Shown here: positions 1 through 9,915 of the stretch, in pieces
How positions within the stretch are numbered: the first letter of the stretch is position 1
Layout: each line of letters begins with the position of its first letter
Source: Psychrobacter sp. JCM 18901
GTDB taxonomy: Bacteria > Pseudomonadota > Gammaproteobacteria > Pseudomonadales > Moraxellaceae
DNA: 64,000 nucleotides
Direction of reading: 5' to 3'
Assembly: GCF_000586435.1 (NCBI RefSeq)
Contig: NZ_BAWH01000004.1
Coordinates: 1-64,000, forward strand
Made by a program: the position numbers and the translations under genes
The notes under the pieces: model-generated
Told to the model about the DNA's origin: nothing
Seen by the model: only the letters and a program-made list of their open reading frames with translations
The model's database searches: none

Positions 1-30
1 TATCTGTACAGTATAAATCTGCCATAAAAA

Positions 31-56
31 AACCGCATATATTTCTATGCGGTTTT
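31..56 (-). terminator. Rho-independent terminator of the CsbD gene
   Basis: An inverted repeat (ACCGCATA paired with TATGCGGT, short AT-rich loop) is flanked by an A run on one side and a T run on the other. It lies just downstream of the minus-strand CsbD gene and could act in both directions. Confidence 0.7.
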
Positions 57-108
57 TCAGTTTATTTAGTACAGTAACTATGCAGCGAATAAATATGCAA
101 CGAATATA

Positions 109-312
109 TTAATATTTGTTTTCTACACGCCAGTCATCTACTTCACGCTCTGCGTCTTCTTTAGCATGACCGTAACGCTCTTGTACGCGGCCTACTAGCT
201 TGTCACGGCTACCTTCGATATGGGTAAGATCGTCGTCTGTTAGCTCAGCCCATTTTTGTTTAACTGAACCTTTCATTTGGTTCCATTCGCCTTTTAGAGT
301 ATGTTCGTTCAT
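109..312 (-). CDS. CsbD family stress-response protein
   Basis: A small, highly charged 67-residue protein matching the CsbD/YjbJ family throughout: it opens with a GEWNQMKG-type segment, has a central KLVGRVQERYG block, and ends in an acidic/basic helix. Family members are abundant general-stress proteins of unknown biochemical function, predicted to be helical, soluble and cytoplasmic. The ATG is preceded by a purine-rich AAGGAAG-type ribosome site on the minus strand. It appears monocistronic, with its own terminator. The family call is confident; the physiological role is not known. Confidence 0.9.
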   Translation of the reverse strand: MNEHTLKGEWNQMKGSVKQKWAELTDDDLTHIEGSRDKLVGRVQERYGHAKEDAEREVDDWRVENKY

Positions 313-750
313 TGTATTCTTCCTTTTATTGAACTTATTGTATTTGATCTATTTTTTTAATCACTATTTTGGTTTTTATTTCACGATATCGATTACTGAT
401 ACTACTATTTAATTTTTATTCTAATTGTATTGCACAAGAATAAAGGATCGGTTCCAAATATCTTGTTATATTAAATATAGGATTTTTCAATTCAGCTGTC
501 TGTATATGCTATGTTTACAGTGTTACTTAAATATAATGAGCGTTTACTAAGTGTTATCTGCAAGGCTGCTGTAGTAGTACCACGTAAATTACGTTTACTA
601 TGCGTGATAGTAATTTCTTCTATGAACTTGTTTTTTATATAAATATTAAGAAAAAAATATTATTTATCCAAAAATACTTATGTAAATAAGAAAGCAGAGA
701 CTCAAAAATAGAGTAGCTGCTTTTTTATTATCCTTGAAATTAATTAAAAT
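313..750. other. AT-rich intergenic region, no gene seen
   Basis: It presumably carries the promoter of the minus-strand CsbD gene at its left end. An interrupted hairpin at about 691-726 (AGCAG/CTGCT plus ACTC/GAGT) is followed by T6 on the plus strand and a weaker T-rich stretch on the minus strand. It is probably the terminator of the oxidoreductase ending at 751. No convincing ORF or RNA gene is visible. Confidence 0.5.
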
Positions 751-1991
751 TTATTTCGTCGAATATTTATTCAAATACTGATGATAGCGTTTGGTGAGTT
801 TCTTTATTCGTATACGATCAGAAATTAATGAGAAAATTGGCGACGCATTTGGTTTGGGTGATTTTCCTTGCCCCATGCGCTGTAATTGTCGCTTGATGAC
901 CGCCATTGTAGCAACTGCACTTAAGGTTTTATCTTTCCAGCGTACCACAGGATTGTGAGCACTAAGCGTACTATCATTTTCCCAGTCATTCGGTAGAGCA
1001 GGGTTCATGCTAATGCGGTTCCCATACCAACCACGTCAATCCCTTGCGCCAGTACATCTTCTGCGACAGCCAATCGCCTAACGCCACCTGTCGTCATGAT
1101 AGGCATTGTAGCAACTTGAGCAATCTCTTTTGCGAAATCTAAAAAGTAAGCTTCTCGTTGCAACGTGCGACCATCTGCTGTGCTGCCTTGCATGGCTGGG
1201 CTTTCGTAGCTGCCACCTGATAGTTCAACCAAATCTACGGCCAATTCATTCATCGCTGAAATAACCACTTTGGCATCATCTGCATCAAATCCTCCGCGCT
1301 GGAAATCGGCTGAGTTTATCTTCACAGCGACTGCAAAGGTAGGCGCAACTTGAGCACGAACGGCTTTGATTACTTCGATCAATAGTCGCATACGATTCTT
1401 AATCGAACCGCCGTATTTATCTTTACGTTTATTGGTAAGCGGTGATAAAAATTGAGAAATTAGATAGCCGTGAGCGGCATGAATTTGTACACCATCGAAG
1501 CCAGACTGTTCTGCTTTTAGTGCACTATCGGCGAACCGCTGTATCAGTTGCTCGATATCTTGCTGCGTCATCGCACGAGGTTTGCCAAATAGATGAGAGT
1601 GCTTGCCCAAGTCAATTGCCACGTCAGAAGGTGATAGCACATCACCGCCCATGGCAGCATATACTTGACGGCCAGGATGATTGAGCTGCATCCAAACCTG
1701 CGTATTGTTGTGCTTGGCAGCATTTGCCCACGCTCTAAAAGGCGCTATCTCACTGTGTTTGTCTAATACGACACCGCCAGATCCTGTCATAGCGCGGCCA
1801 TCAACCATCACGTTTCCAGTGATTAACAGACCTGTCCCGCCTTCTGCCCAGTTTTTATATAGACGGAGCAGAGTAGGGCCAGGGACTTGACCGATATCAG
1901 CCATGTTTTCTTCCATGGCAGCTTTCGCTAAGCGGTTGGGTAATGTAGCGCCACAAGGCAGCACTAAAGGGGAGAATACAGGTGATGTCAT
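751..1991 (-). CDS. NADH:flavin oxidoreductase (Old Yellow Enzyme family), frame broken near 1008
   Basis: FMN-dependent oxidoreductase of the OYE superfamily. The N-terminal barrel is clear: KAAMEENMAD near residue 24, QLNHPGRQ near 103, and the substrate-binding His pair in IHAAHGY near 170, followed by NKRKDKYGG. The main frame stops right after GMGTALA at 1005, and the expected C-terminus (NPALPNDWE onward, 85 residues) continues in another frame from 1008. One missing base restores a protein of about 413 residues, normal for the family. It lacks the Fe-S/FAD half found in FadH. It is divergently transcribed from the TetR-type regulator at 2160, which may control it. The substrate cannot be predicted. 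Confidence 0.85.
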
Positions 1992-2159
1992 GATGGTGGC
2001 CTAGAAATGGTTGTTTTGTGAAGCATGAGTTCTACTATGGGTTTGGCTATAGACATATGGTTTAAATGACTATAACCTTATAGCTAAGATATTCGCTGTC
2101 GGTAATTGACCATTATCACCACATTTTTTTGGCACAATAGCTCCTAAGGTAAATTACTG

Positions 2160-2894
2160 GTGTGTCGATATAATTATCTATTGAATAGGAATACCTTTGC
2201 ATTGAATGTATTAGCTCCAGATTTGACAGTCCCAGTAGAGTCCAAACGTGAGCTGGCGAAAGCTAAGACTCGGCGTGCGTTATTAAAAAGTGCCTTGCGG
2301 TTGTATAGTTTGGAAGGTGCTCAGGGCATGAGCATGAATAAAGTTGCCAAAGGTGCAGGGATTGCACAGCCCAGTTTTTACAATCATTTTGAGAGCCTAG
2401 AGGCGCTGCAAAACGAGCTGAGCACCCAACTAAAAGACAATTATCTATCCCCGATGCGACTGGCATGGGTCAATATGCTCAAAGATTATGATGTGTTGAG
2501 TAAAGATCAGTTTAATCAGCAATGTCGACAATGCCTGATTATGATTTTTGATTCTGCATTTGAGAATATCGCATTGTTTCAACACTTACTCGAAGACCGT
2601 CCTAGATTTAGTGACAGTATAGAAAACCAGTCATCATTAAATAATGGACTGGGCAATCTGATTACCGAAATACAAGAAGAATGGACAGAGATATTTATTC
2701 AGGGATTACAGTTATCCAATCGTACTTGCGAGCGTAGTGCTGTCAATCTATGCGTCGATATGGCGGCGGCACAGGTACATGAGTTGATATTGGGCTGTCA
2801 TCAGCAGCGTTACTCAAGACAACAAGCGATTGCCACGTTGAGTATCAGTTTTGACGCACTGTTCGCCAATTTTTTTGCACGGAAGCAATACTAG
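2160..2894 (+). CDS. TetR/AcrR family transcriptional regulator
   Basis: A 244-residue protein with an N-terminal TetR helix-turn-helix at about residues 33-80: KTRRALLKSALRL, then MSMNKVAKGAGIAQPSFYNHF, the typical recognition-helix pattern. The remainder is an all-helical ligand and dimer domain without a recognisable signature. The start is taken as GTG because the first in-frame ATG would remove half of the DNA-binding domain; an AAGG lies about 9 nt upstream. It sits between a divergent OYE-family gene and a co-directional molybdopterin oxidoreductase beginning 70 nt downstream, so either is a plausible target. The HTH resembles that of FabR, but similarity is too limited to assign that role. 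Confidence 0.85.
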   Translation: MCRYNYLLNRNTFALNVLAPDLTVPVESKRELAKAKTRRALLKSALRLYSLEGAQGMSMNKVAKGAGIAQPSFYNHFESLEALQNELSTQLKDNYLSPMRLAWVNMLKDYDVLSKDQFNQQCRQCLIMIFDSAFENIALFQHLLEDRPRFSDSIENQSSLNNGLGNLITEIQEEWTEIFIQGLQLSNRTCERSAVNLCVDMAAAQVHELILGCHQQRYSRQQAIATLSISFDALFANFFARKQY

Positions 2895-2964
2895 TCAGTA
2901 GTGATAATAAGCAAAAATTATTGTCATGAAGCCTAGAACAAAAAACACAACAGGGAGAGTGACT

Positions 2965-5139
2965 ATGGCCACAACCACGGCTGCACCAACGTTAGGCGAA
3001 GCGCAAACGCATTTTAGAACTTGTACATTGTGCGAGGCGATGTGCGGTGTCGAAATAAAACATGATGGCGAAAAAGTCTTGTCGATTAAAGGGGATAAAA
3101 ACGATCCCTTTTCGCAAGGCTATATTTGTCCGAAAGCCACTGCTTTACAAGATTTGCATGAAGATCCTGACCGTTTGCGTCAGCCGGTAGAAAGAACGGC
3201 TGACGGTTGGAAATCTATTAGTTGGCCAGAAGCGTTGGATAAAGTTGCTGCAGGTATTCAATCCATACAGCAAAAGTATGGTCAAAATGCGTTGGGTGTT
3301 TATTTGGGTAATCCTAACGTACATAACATGGGCGGTATGTTGACCATCAAACAACTGCTTACCAGTTTAAAGACGCGCAGTCGTTTTTCTGCCACTTCTA
3401 TCGACCAGCTGCCGCATCATATTATTAGCATGCATCTGTTTGGTCACATGCTGCGCATTCCAGTTCCTGATGTCAATAACACACAATACATGCTGATCAT
3501 CGGTGGCAATCCGCTGGCTTCCAACGGCAGTATCATGACTGCGCCTAACATGCGTCAAAAGCTAAAAGATATCAAAGCGCGCGATGGCAAGGTAGTGGTG
3601 GTTGATCCAAGACGTACTGAAACTGCCGACATCGCTAGTGAGCACCACTTTATTCGTCCAGCGACGGATGTATTGCTGCTATTAGCCATGCTCAATGAAA
3701 TCTATACGCAAGGCTATGCAAAGCTCGATACTAGAGTGGCTGCCTTGGCACCAGAGATCGATCGACTTGCTTTGTTTGCTGAACAATATACGCCTGAGTC
3801 AGTGGCAGATATCACGGGTATTACCGCAGCCGAAATCAAACGTATCGTCAAAGAGTTTTGTGAAGCGGAAAGCTCTGTTTGTTATGGCCGTATGGGTATC
3901 TCGGTGCAAGAGTTTGGTTTGCTGAGCCAATATCTATCTATGGTCATTAATATCGTCACGGGTCGTTTAGATGAAGTGGGCGGACTCATGTTCCCAAATC
4001 CTGCCGTCGATGTTGTGAACAGCTCAGGCCCAGGCTATTTGGGTAAACGTCATAGCCGCGTCAGCAACTTGCCAGATTTTAATGGTGAGTATCCAGTGGT
4101 TGCGATGGCAGATGAGATGTTAGTCGAAGGGGAAGGCCAGTTAAAAGGATTCGTTACGGTCGCTGGTAATCCTGTTTTGAGTACCCCAAATGGTGAAAAG
4201 TTGGATGAAGCATTATCTCAGTTAGAGTTTATGGTTTCGCTTGATTACTTTGTGACTGAGACCAGTCGCCATGCCAATATTATTCTGCCGCCTGTATCGC
4301 CATTAGAGCGCGACCACTATGACATTACTTTTAATGGTTTTGCCGTGCACAATGTCGCCAAATATTCGCCTGCTTTGTTTGATAAAACTGACGATACCAA
4401 GCATGATTGGGAGATTTATTTAGGACTGGCAGATCGCTTAGACAAAGATGCGCCAGAAGCAACGCAAAAAGAACGTGCCGCGACAAAAGCCTTTGGTCCT
4501 AAGTTCTTGTTAGAGCAAGGTCTAAAGTATGGACCTCATAAAGACGTGACATTCGAAGCCTTAGTCGAAAACCCACATGGTATTGATTTAGGTCCGTTGC
4601 ATCGGATGTTGCCAGAGGCTATTAAACACGCTGATAAACAAATTCATCTTCATGTCGATTTTTATCAGTCAGATTTGGCACGTGTTAAAGAAATGGTGCA
4701 ACAGTACAACAGTAATGAGATTGTGCTAATCGGTCGTCGTCATGTACGTAGTAACAATTCATGGTTGCACAATAGCCATCGATTGGTAAAAGGTAAATCT
4801 CGCTGTACATTGATGTTGCATCCGCAAACGGCAGCGCAGCATGGCATTGCAGACGGTCAAGATGTCAGAGTAACTTCTCGAGTGGGTAGCGTGGTCATTG
4901 CAGCAGAAGTGACGGATGAGCTGATGCCAGGAGTGGTCAGTATCCCGCACGGCTTTGGTCACGGCCGCAAAGGGGTTAAGCAAAAGATTGCTCAAGCGCA
5001 TGCAGGTGTCAGCGTTAATGATTTGACTGATGAAACCCTAATTGACCAATTAAGTGGCAATGCGGCAGTTAATGGTGTGCCTGTACAACTGGAAGCGCTT
5101 GAATCAGCAACAGATGACGCATTGGCTACCGCATCATAA
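2965..5139 (+). CDS. Molybdopterin-dependent oxidoreductase with N-terminal 4Fe-4S cluster
   Basis: A 724-residue member of the formate dehydrogenase/nitrate reductase (Mo-bisPGD) superfamily. The N-terminus carries the iron-sulphur pattern CTLCEAMCG, then a further Cys in YICPKA, followed by the DRLRQPV segment. Mid-protein it has IIGGNPLASNG, VVVDPRRTETA and ATDVLLLLAM, typical cofactor-domain blocks; the C-terminal cap carries IPHGFGHGRKG. No Sec codon, Tat signal or membrane segment is seen, so it is probably cytoplasmic. ATG 2965 is preferred over an upstream ATG at 2926 because GGGAGAG lies 7 nt before it. No electron-transfer subunit or chaperone gene is adjacent. The substrate is unknown. 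Confidence 0.85.
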   Translation: MATTTAAPTLGEAQTHFRTCTLCEAMCGVEIKHDGEKVLSIKGDKNDPFSQGYICPKATALQDLHEDPDRLRQPVERTADGWKSISWPEALDKVAAGIQSIQQKYGQNALGVYLGNPNVHNMGGMLTIKQLLTSLKTRSRFSATSIDQLPHHIISMHLFGHMLRIPVPDVNNTQYMLIIGGNPLASNGSIMTAPNMRQKLKDIKARDGKVVVVDPRRTETADIASEHHFIRPATDVLLLLAMLNEIYTQGYAKLDTRVAALAPEIDRLALFAEQYTPESVADITGITAAEIKRIVKEFCEAESSVCYGRMGISVQEFGLLSQYLSMVINIVTGRLDEVGGLMFPNPAVDVVNSSGPGYLGKRHSRVSNLPDFNGEYPVVAMADEMLVEGEGQLKGFVTVAGNPVLSTPNGEKLDEALSQLEFMVSLDYFVTETSRHANIILPPVSPLERDHYDITFNGFAVHNVAKYSPALFDKTDDTKHDWEIYLGLADRLDKDAPEATQKERAATKAFGPKFLLEQGLKYGPHKDVTFEALVENPHGIDLGPLHRMLPEAIKHADKQIHLHVDFYQSDLARVKEMVQQYNSNEIVLIGRRHVRSNNSWLHNSHRLVKGKSRCTLMLHPQTAAQHGIADGQDVRVTSRVGSVVIAAEVTDELMPGVVSIPHGFGHGRKGVKQKIAQAHAGVSVNDLTDETLIDQLSGNAAVNGVPVQLEALESATDDALATAS

Positions 5140-5183
5140 ACCTTGATGAATAGCGTAATCACTTAAGAATTGTCCTAAAATAA

Positions 5184-5220
5184 AAAGAAGGCGCTTACTA
5201 TAGGTAAGCGCCTTCTTTTT
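5184..5220 (+). terminator. Strong Rho-independent terminator
   Basis: A long perfect stem (AAGAAGGCGCTTAC with GTAAGCGCCTTCTT) is followed by T6. It ends the molybdopterin oxidoreductase transcript and, because an A run precedes the stem, could also serve the convergent dadA gene. Confidence 0.9.
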
Positions 5221-5251
5221 TGCACAAAATTTTAATCTATCGCTTATCCGA

Positions 5252-6603
5252 TTAAGCACTTATACCAATAAAGTCAAAATCAACGCTAGGTATTTCGCCC
5301 TGTATCAATAAGCTAATGGCTTTTGCAGAACCACAAGAATGTGTCCATCCCAATGTACCGTGTCCGGTGTTGAGCCATAGATTGTCAAAAGTCGCTGAAG
5401 CCTTACGACTGCCATGTTTGACTTGACCACAGTGCGCGCGTCCAATTAAAGGTACGTTCGATGGGGTCATCGGGCGCAGTCCTGTCCAATATTGCACCGA
5501 GTTTGCGATGATGCCTTTTGGAAATAATTGCTGCACACGCCGAGTGATGGCTTCACAGCGCGTAGCATTTAGGTCTAGGTTATAGCCATTGAATTCAGCC
5601 GTACCAGCGACTCGCAATTTGTCACCCAGTCGTGAGGTGACCAGCTTAAATTCATCATCAATCAAACTAACAAAAGGTGCTAAGTGGGGTGCGCGCGGAT
5701 TCACCGTATACGTAGCCGAATATCCCTTTGCTGGAAAAATAGGCACATGAATATCTAGTGGTTTTAAGAGAGGAACGCTATAGCTGCCAAGCGCGACCAC
5801 ATGACTATCAGCCGTAAAAGTCTGCGCATTTTCGCCTTTTGGACGGATAGTAATACTGTGTACATGCGGACGGGCAGAGTCGGTATCGGTATTGAGCGCT
5901 AAAATTTCGGTATCATATAAAAACTGTACGCCAGCATCGATACAACGCTGCGCCAAGCGCTGGGTAAACAGGTGCGCATTGCCAGACTCATCACGACTGG
6001 TATAAGTCGCTCCAGTGAGCTTATGCGCAATTGGGTAAAGCGCTGGCTCTAAATTGACAGCATTGTTAATATCAATCACATGGCGCTCACAACCAAGCGC
6101 TTGCATGCGTTCAGTTGGTTCGATAGCCGCATCAAACTCTGCCTGATTGGTATAAAAATGCATGATACCGCGTGTTTGCTGCTCGTAGTTGATGCCAATA
6201 TCCGCGCGTAGCTGTTGTAAGGTATCTCTTGAATATAGACCTAGGCGCACCATTTGCACCAGATTGGCATCGGCTCTATCGGCGCGGCACTCTTGCAGAA
6301 ACTGCATGGCCCATTTGAGCTGAGCTTTATCAGCGCGCAAACGATACAGTAGCGGAGCATCTTCTTTAAACAACCACTTGAGCGCTTTCATCGGGGTCGC
6401 AGGGTTGGCCCAAGGCGTGGCATGTGAGACAGATATTTGACCGCCGTTGCAAATGATGTTTGCATACCTGCCGCTGACTCGCGTTCAATCACGGTCACAT
6501 CATAGCCTGCCTGACGTAGATACCATGCGGTGGTCACGCCCACCACGCCTGCTCCGAGTACCGCAATATGTGTCATAGGATTCTCTATGCTCATGTTAGT
6601 CAT
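5252..6603 (-). CDS. dadA: D-amino-acid dehydrogenase small subunit (FAD), frame broken near 6447
   Basis: FAD-dependent D-amino-acid dehydrogenase that oxidises D-amino acids (typically D-alanine) to 2-oxo acids and feeds electrons to the respiratory chain at the inner membrane. The N-terminus has the dinucleotide fold [17 protein letters not shown]. The middle and C-terminal parts contain [26 protein letters not shown] and [16 protein letters not shown], all typical of DadA. The frame changes within the segment expected to read SFANGGQ; one A is missing (AAC read as AC), and restoring it joins the two parts into about 450 residues. Alternative starts exist at 6603, 6594 and 6576; the last begins directly at the Rossmann strand with AGAG upstream. 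No dadX racemase gene is adjacent. Confidence 0.85.
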
Positions 6604-6667
6604 GACGGTAACTCTTTATTGAACTACCGTCACCTTTGCTGCGTCGCTTGCCTGATTCGATGTGCTT

Positions 6668-7421
6668 TTATTTTGGGCGTGCGACATCTACTTGTAGGGC
6701 AGCTGGCAAGTCCAATATGCTCAAATCACTCTCTGCCAATTGTTCAGGGCGTGCCACGACCAAAGCGGTAAAGCCATCATCATTTTTCATCGCATTGACT
6801 ACTTGGATTTTATCGAGCTTGTCGCCTGCGCTTGGTGCTGCACCGGTGCCTTGTACATAGTGCAAAAATGCTTTGGGTGCAGATTTAAAGTAGATGCGAG
6901 CGATGACTTCTTGGCCTAAGTAGCAGCCTTTATCATAGTCCATGCCGCCGCGTTGATGTAGACGCAGCTCTTGCGGTTGGAATTCACCTTGAGTCGCGGC
7001 TACGATCCAATAGTTACCAGTGGCAATACTGCATTGCATCCAAGCTTGTGTATCCTCAGTCGTATTATGGTCGTCTTTATGACTAAAAGTTGGTACATTA
7101 TCAAGGACACAAGGATAAATTGGTGTCGGCGCGCTGGTTTCAAATTTAGAAAATGCACCATATTTTTTTAAGGTGGGCTTGTAGAGCATCCGCGCAGTCA
7201 GCACTAATGACCACATCATATTGCTTTTCTGCTTGTTTCTTAATCCAAATACCAAATTCAATGCGTCCCTTTAAATTACCAATGGCAGCAGCTTGATAGC
7301 TGAGGCCAAGCTTAGTGACATCACAGGTCAATTGTCCTTGAAAGAATTTTTCGGCATCCTCGCCTTGAATGGTTAATTGTGAAAACTGCGGCAGTGCTGA
7401 TGTGTCTGGAGACTGAGTCAT
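6668..7421 (-). CDS. ygfZ: YgfZ/CAF17-like folate-dependent Fe-S assembly protein, frame broken at 7163-7169
   Basis: A GcvT-like tetrahydrofolate-binding protein that helps maintain certain Fe-S enzymes such as MiaB. The diagnostic motif KGCYLGQE, with its conserved cysteine, is present in the second half. The N-terminal part ends in a wrong frame exactly at a T7 run on the plus strand (A7 in the gene). With A6 the text reads AHLKKYGAFSKFETS without interruption, giving about 250 residues, slightly shorter than E. coli YgfZ. It is transcribed towards dadA, with a small gap. Confidence 0.85.
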
Positions 7422-7451
7422 TGTTATTATCCTTCTGATGAGAGCTTATTT

Positions 7452-7630
7452 ATTAGGGCATATCCCTAATTCAAATGTTTATGACTAAATGGGCTAAAAA
7501 TGGATATATCTTTAGCAAACGGCGTCAAATAGCTAGCCAATAGCTCGATATTACCCGCGCTATTTTCCTTGTTTACCTGCGATTTATCTCATTTTTATCG
7601 CCATTTTTAAAATAGGGACACGCCCTAATA
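7452..7630. mobile_element. Possible MITE-like element of about 180 bp with terminal inverted repeats
   Basis: The left end reads ATTAGGGCATATCCCTAATT and the inverted right end reads ATTAGGGCGTGTCCCTATTT, matching at about 16 of 20 positions. Each end is itself a small palindrome (AGGG-N5-CCCT). The interior has no ORF. TA dinucleotides at both outer edges would suit an IS630/Tc1-type target duplication, but this is inference. The alternative is a pair of operator sites in the divergent ygfZ/yjdM intergenic region. Confidence 0.4.
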
Positions 7631-7892
7631 TAGAGGGTAAATCGAAGTGATAAAAAAATTATACGGGCACTTTTATCATTGACAGTATATGTGCACATTA
7701 AACTAAATGAAGCTAAGAAGAGTACCACAAAAAAACCCTGTCATAAAAAAACGTCATCAATAAGCGATGAGTTAAGTGTTAAATTGGGCATAGCGTTTGA
7801 TTTTCAAGCGTACAAATTGGTTAAAGATGGTGAGTTACGGTACAATATCAGCTCTACAATTAACCTAATGTACGATGGCTGCCGAGGAAATA

Positions 7893-8246
7893 ATGAGCTT
7901 ACCAAATTGCCCTAAATGTGATGCTGAATATACGTATGAAGATGGTGCGTTACTGGTATGTCCTATGTGTGCTCATGAATGGACGGCGGCTGAGACTGAT
8001 GCAGCGCAAGCTGAAGACCAAGACGCAGTTATTCGTGATGCTGTTGGCAATGAGCTACAGGACGGCGATGCGGTGACGGTCATTAAAGACCTAAAAGTCA
8101 AAGGCTCTTCAATTGTAATTAAAGTAGGGACGAAAGCGAAAAGTATTCGCCTGTTGCCAGATGCTACTGACGGTCATGATATCGACTGCAAACTTGATGG
8201 CTACGGACCAATGAAGCTTAAGTCTTCTGTGGTCAAAAAAGCTTAA
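7893..8246 (+). CDS. yjdM: Zinc-ribbon domain protein YjdM (PhnA homologue)
   Basis: A protein of about 117 residues with an N-terminal zinc ribbon (CPKC ... CPMC, near residues 5-28) and a C-terminal beta-rich PhnA domain containing [17 protein letters not shown] and a [14 protein letters not shown] end. Despite the old name alkylphosphonate utilisation protein, homologues are not phosphonate hydrolases in most bacteria, and the function is uncertain. The ATG at 7893 is preferred over 7875 because GAGG lies 7 nt upstream and the protein then starts with MSLPNCPKC, as in relatives. The coding A6 run near the end is intact. Confidence 0.9.
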   Translation: MSLPNCPKCDAEYTYEDGALLVCPMCAHEWTAAETDAAQAEDQDAVIRDAVGNELQDGDAVTVIKDLKVKGSSIVIKVGTKAKSIRLLPDATDGHDIDCKLDGYGPMKLKSSVVKKA

Positions 8247-8349
8247 ATTGTAAAAACTTCTTGAAAGATTCAATAATAAACAAATATAAAATAGACGCTC
8301 AATCACAAAACATTGTCGTTATAAATGTCGCTATAAGTAGAGAATAATT

Positions 8350-9650
8350 ATGAGTACTAAAAACGAACAGCTCTTTGCACAAGCACGTAAACATATCCCA
8401 GGTGGTGTTAACTCGCCAGTTCGCGCCTTTGCAGGAGTTGGTGGTACGCCAATCTTTATGCATCGTGCCAATGGCAGCAGAATTTATGATACCGAAGACA
8501 ATGCCTATATCGATTATGTTGGCTCGTGGGGCCCAATGATTTTAGGTCATGCGCACCCAAAAGTCATCGATGCGGTGAAAAAAGCCGCTGATGATGGTTT
8601 GAGCTTTGGCACACCAACGCCGTTTGAAACCACCGTTGCTGACAAGATTTGCGAAATCGTGCCTAGTGTTGAAATGATTCGTATGACTAGCTCTGGTACA
8701 GAAGCGACCATGAGTGCGATTCGCTTAGCACGTGGTTATACTCAGCGTGACAAAATCGTTAAGTTTGAAGGTTGCTACCATGGGCATTCAGACAGCTGCT
8801 AGTAAAAGCAGGGTCGGGCATGCTTGATATTGGTGAGCCAACGTCTAAAGGCGTGCCTGCAGACTTTGCTAAGCATACCATTACGATTCCTTATAATGAT
8901 CCGCAAGCGATTAAGGACTGCTTTGAAAAATGGGGTGAAGAAGTCGCCTGCGTTATCTTAGAGCCTATCGCTGGCAACATGAACATGGTTATCCCGACAC
9001 AAGAGTTCCATGATACGTTGCGCGCAGAATGTACGGCTAATGGCGCAGTATTGATTTTTGATGAAGTCATGACTGGCTTCCGCGTTGGTCTTGGCGGTGC
9101 ACAAGCACATTTCGGTATTGACCCAGACTTGACTTGTTTTGGTAAAATCATCGGTGCTGGCTTACCTGTTGGTGCTTTCGGTGGTAAAAAAGAAGTGATG
9201 TCTTGCATCGCGCCACTTGGCGGTGTCTATCAAGCTGGTACATTATCAGGCAATCCACTAGCGATGCGCGCTGGTATCGCTATGTTTGAGGACTTAACCG
9301 CAGAGGGTTTCTACGACGAGTTAGCAGCGAAAGTTGATCACCTAGTGGATGGTTTCCAAGCAGCAGCTGATAAACATGGCATCCATCTACGTACCAATAA
9401 GCTGGGTGGCATGTTTGGCATGTTCTTTGTTAAAGACAATGAAACTGACACGCCAAAGAACTTCGATGACGTGACAGAGTGTGACATGGACATATTTAAT
9501 ACTTTCTTTCACGGCATGCTAGATCGCGGAATTTATTTGGCACCGTCTGCTTATGAAGCAGGCTTTATGTCAATCAAGCATAGCGATGAAGATATTGATG
9601 TGTCAATCAAAGCGGCTGATGAGATATTTGCAGAAATGGCAAAAGCATAG
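8350..9650 (+). CDS. hemL: Glutamate-1-semialdehyde 2,1-aminomutase, frame broken near 8796
   Basis: PLP enzyme converting glutamate-1-semialdehyde to 5-aminolevulinate, the second step of C5 tetrapyrrole synthesis; hemA, the first step, is also in this window. Clear motifs are [12 protein letters not shown] at the start, [26 protein letters not shown], and the PLP lysine in [17 protein letters not shown]. The first part stops just after YHGHSDS. One missing C (AGCCTG read as AGCTG) restores [11 protein letters not shown] and yields about 432 residues, the usual length. A good terminator follows. As an essential enzyme its interruption is most likely an error in the sequence. Confidence 0.93.
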
Positions 9651-9692
9651 TTTAGCCATGTAAGTTATTAGCTAACTAAAAAGTTAAAGCTT

Positions 9693-9738
9693 AAAAAAAC
9701 CAGCAAGGTCATCCCGTGATCTTTGCTGGTTTTTTTGT
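9693..9738 (+). terminator. Rho-independent terminator of hemL
   Basis: Stem AACCAGCAAG with CTTTGCTGGTT, followed by T7 on the plus strand, 50 nt after the hemL stop codon. Confidence 0.85.
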
Positions 9739-9915
9739 TTATCGATATCTTATTTATAATCATATTGGGAATAATATAAAGTATTTTTGAAGATTGTTTG
9801 TATAGACATTAGCGTGACTGATGCTTATACAGTTCTTGCCTGCGCATCCGAAAAACAGACAATAAGTTATGATATTCTGAGGTAAACCCAGACAATTGAG
9901 CAAGGATGCAAACGA

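Noticed and set aside
4759-5001. Long ORFs antisense to the molybdopterin gene and similar antisense ORFs elsewhere
   Set aside because: They are mirror readings of well-supported genes, with no homology-like motifs or ribosome sites of their own.
7679-7915. A 78-codon TTG-initiated ORF before yjdM
   Set aside because: It has no ribosome site, starts with TTG, overlaps the yjdM start and shows no recognisable protein features.
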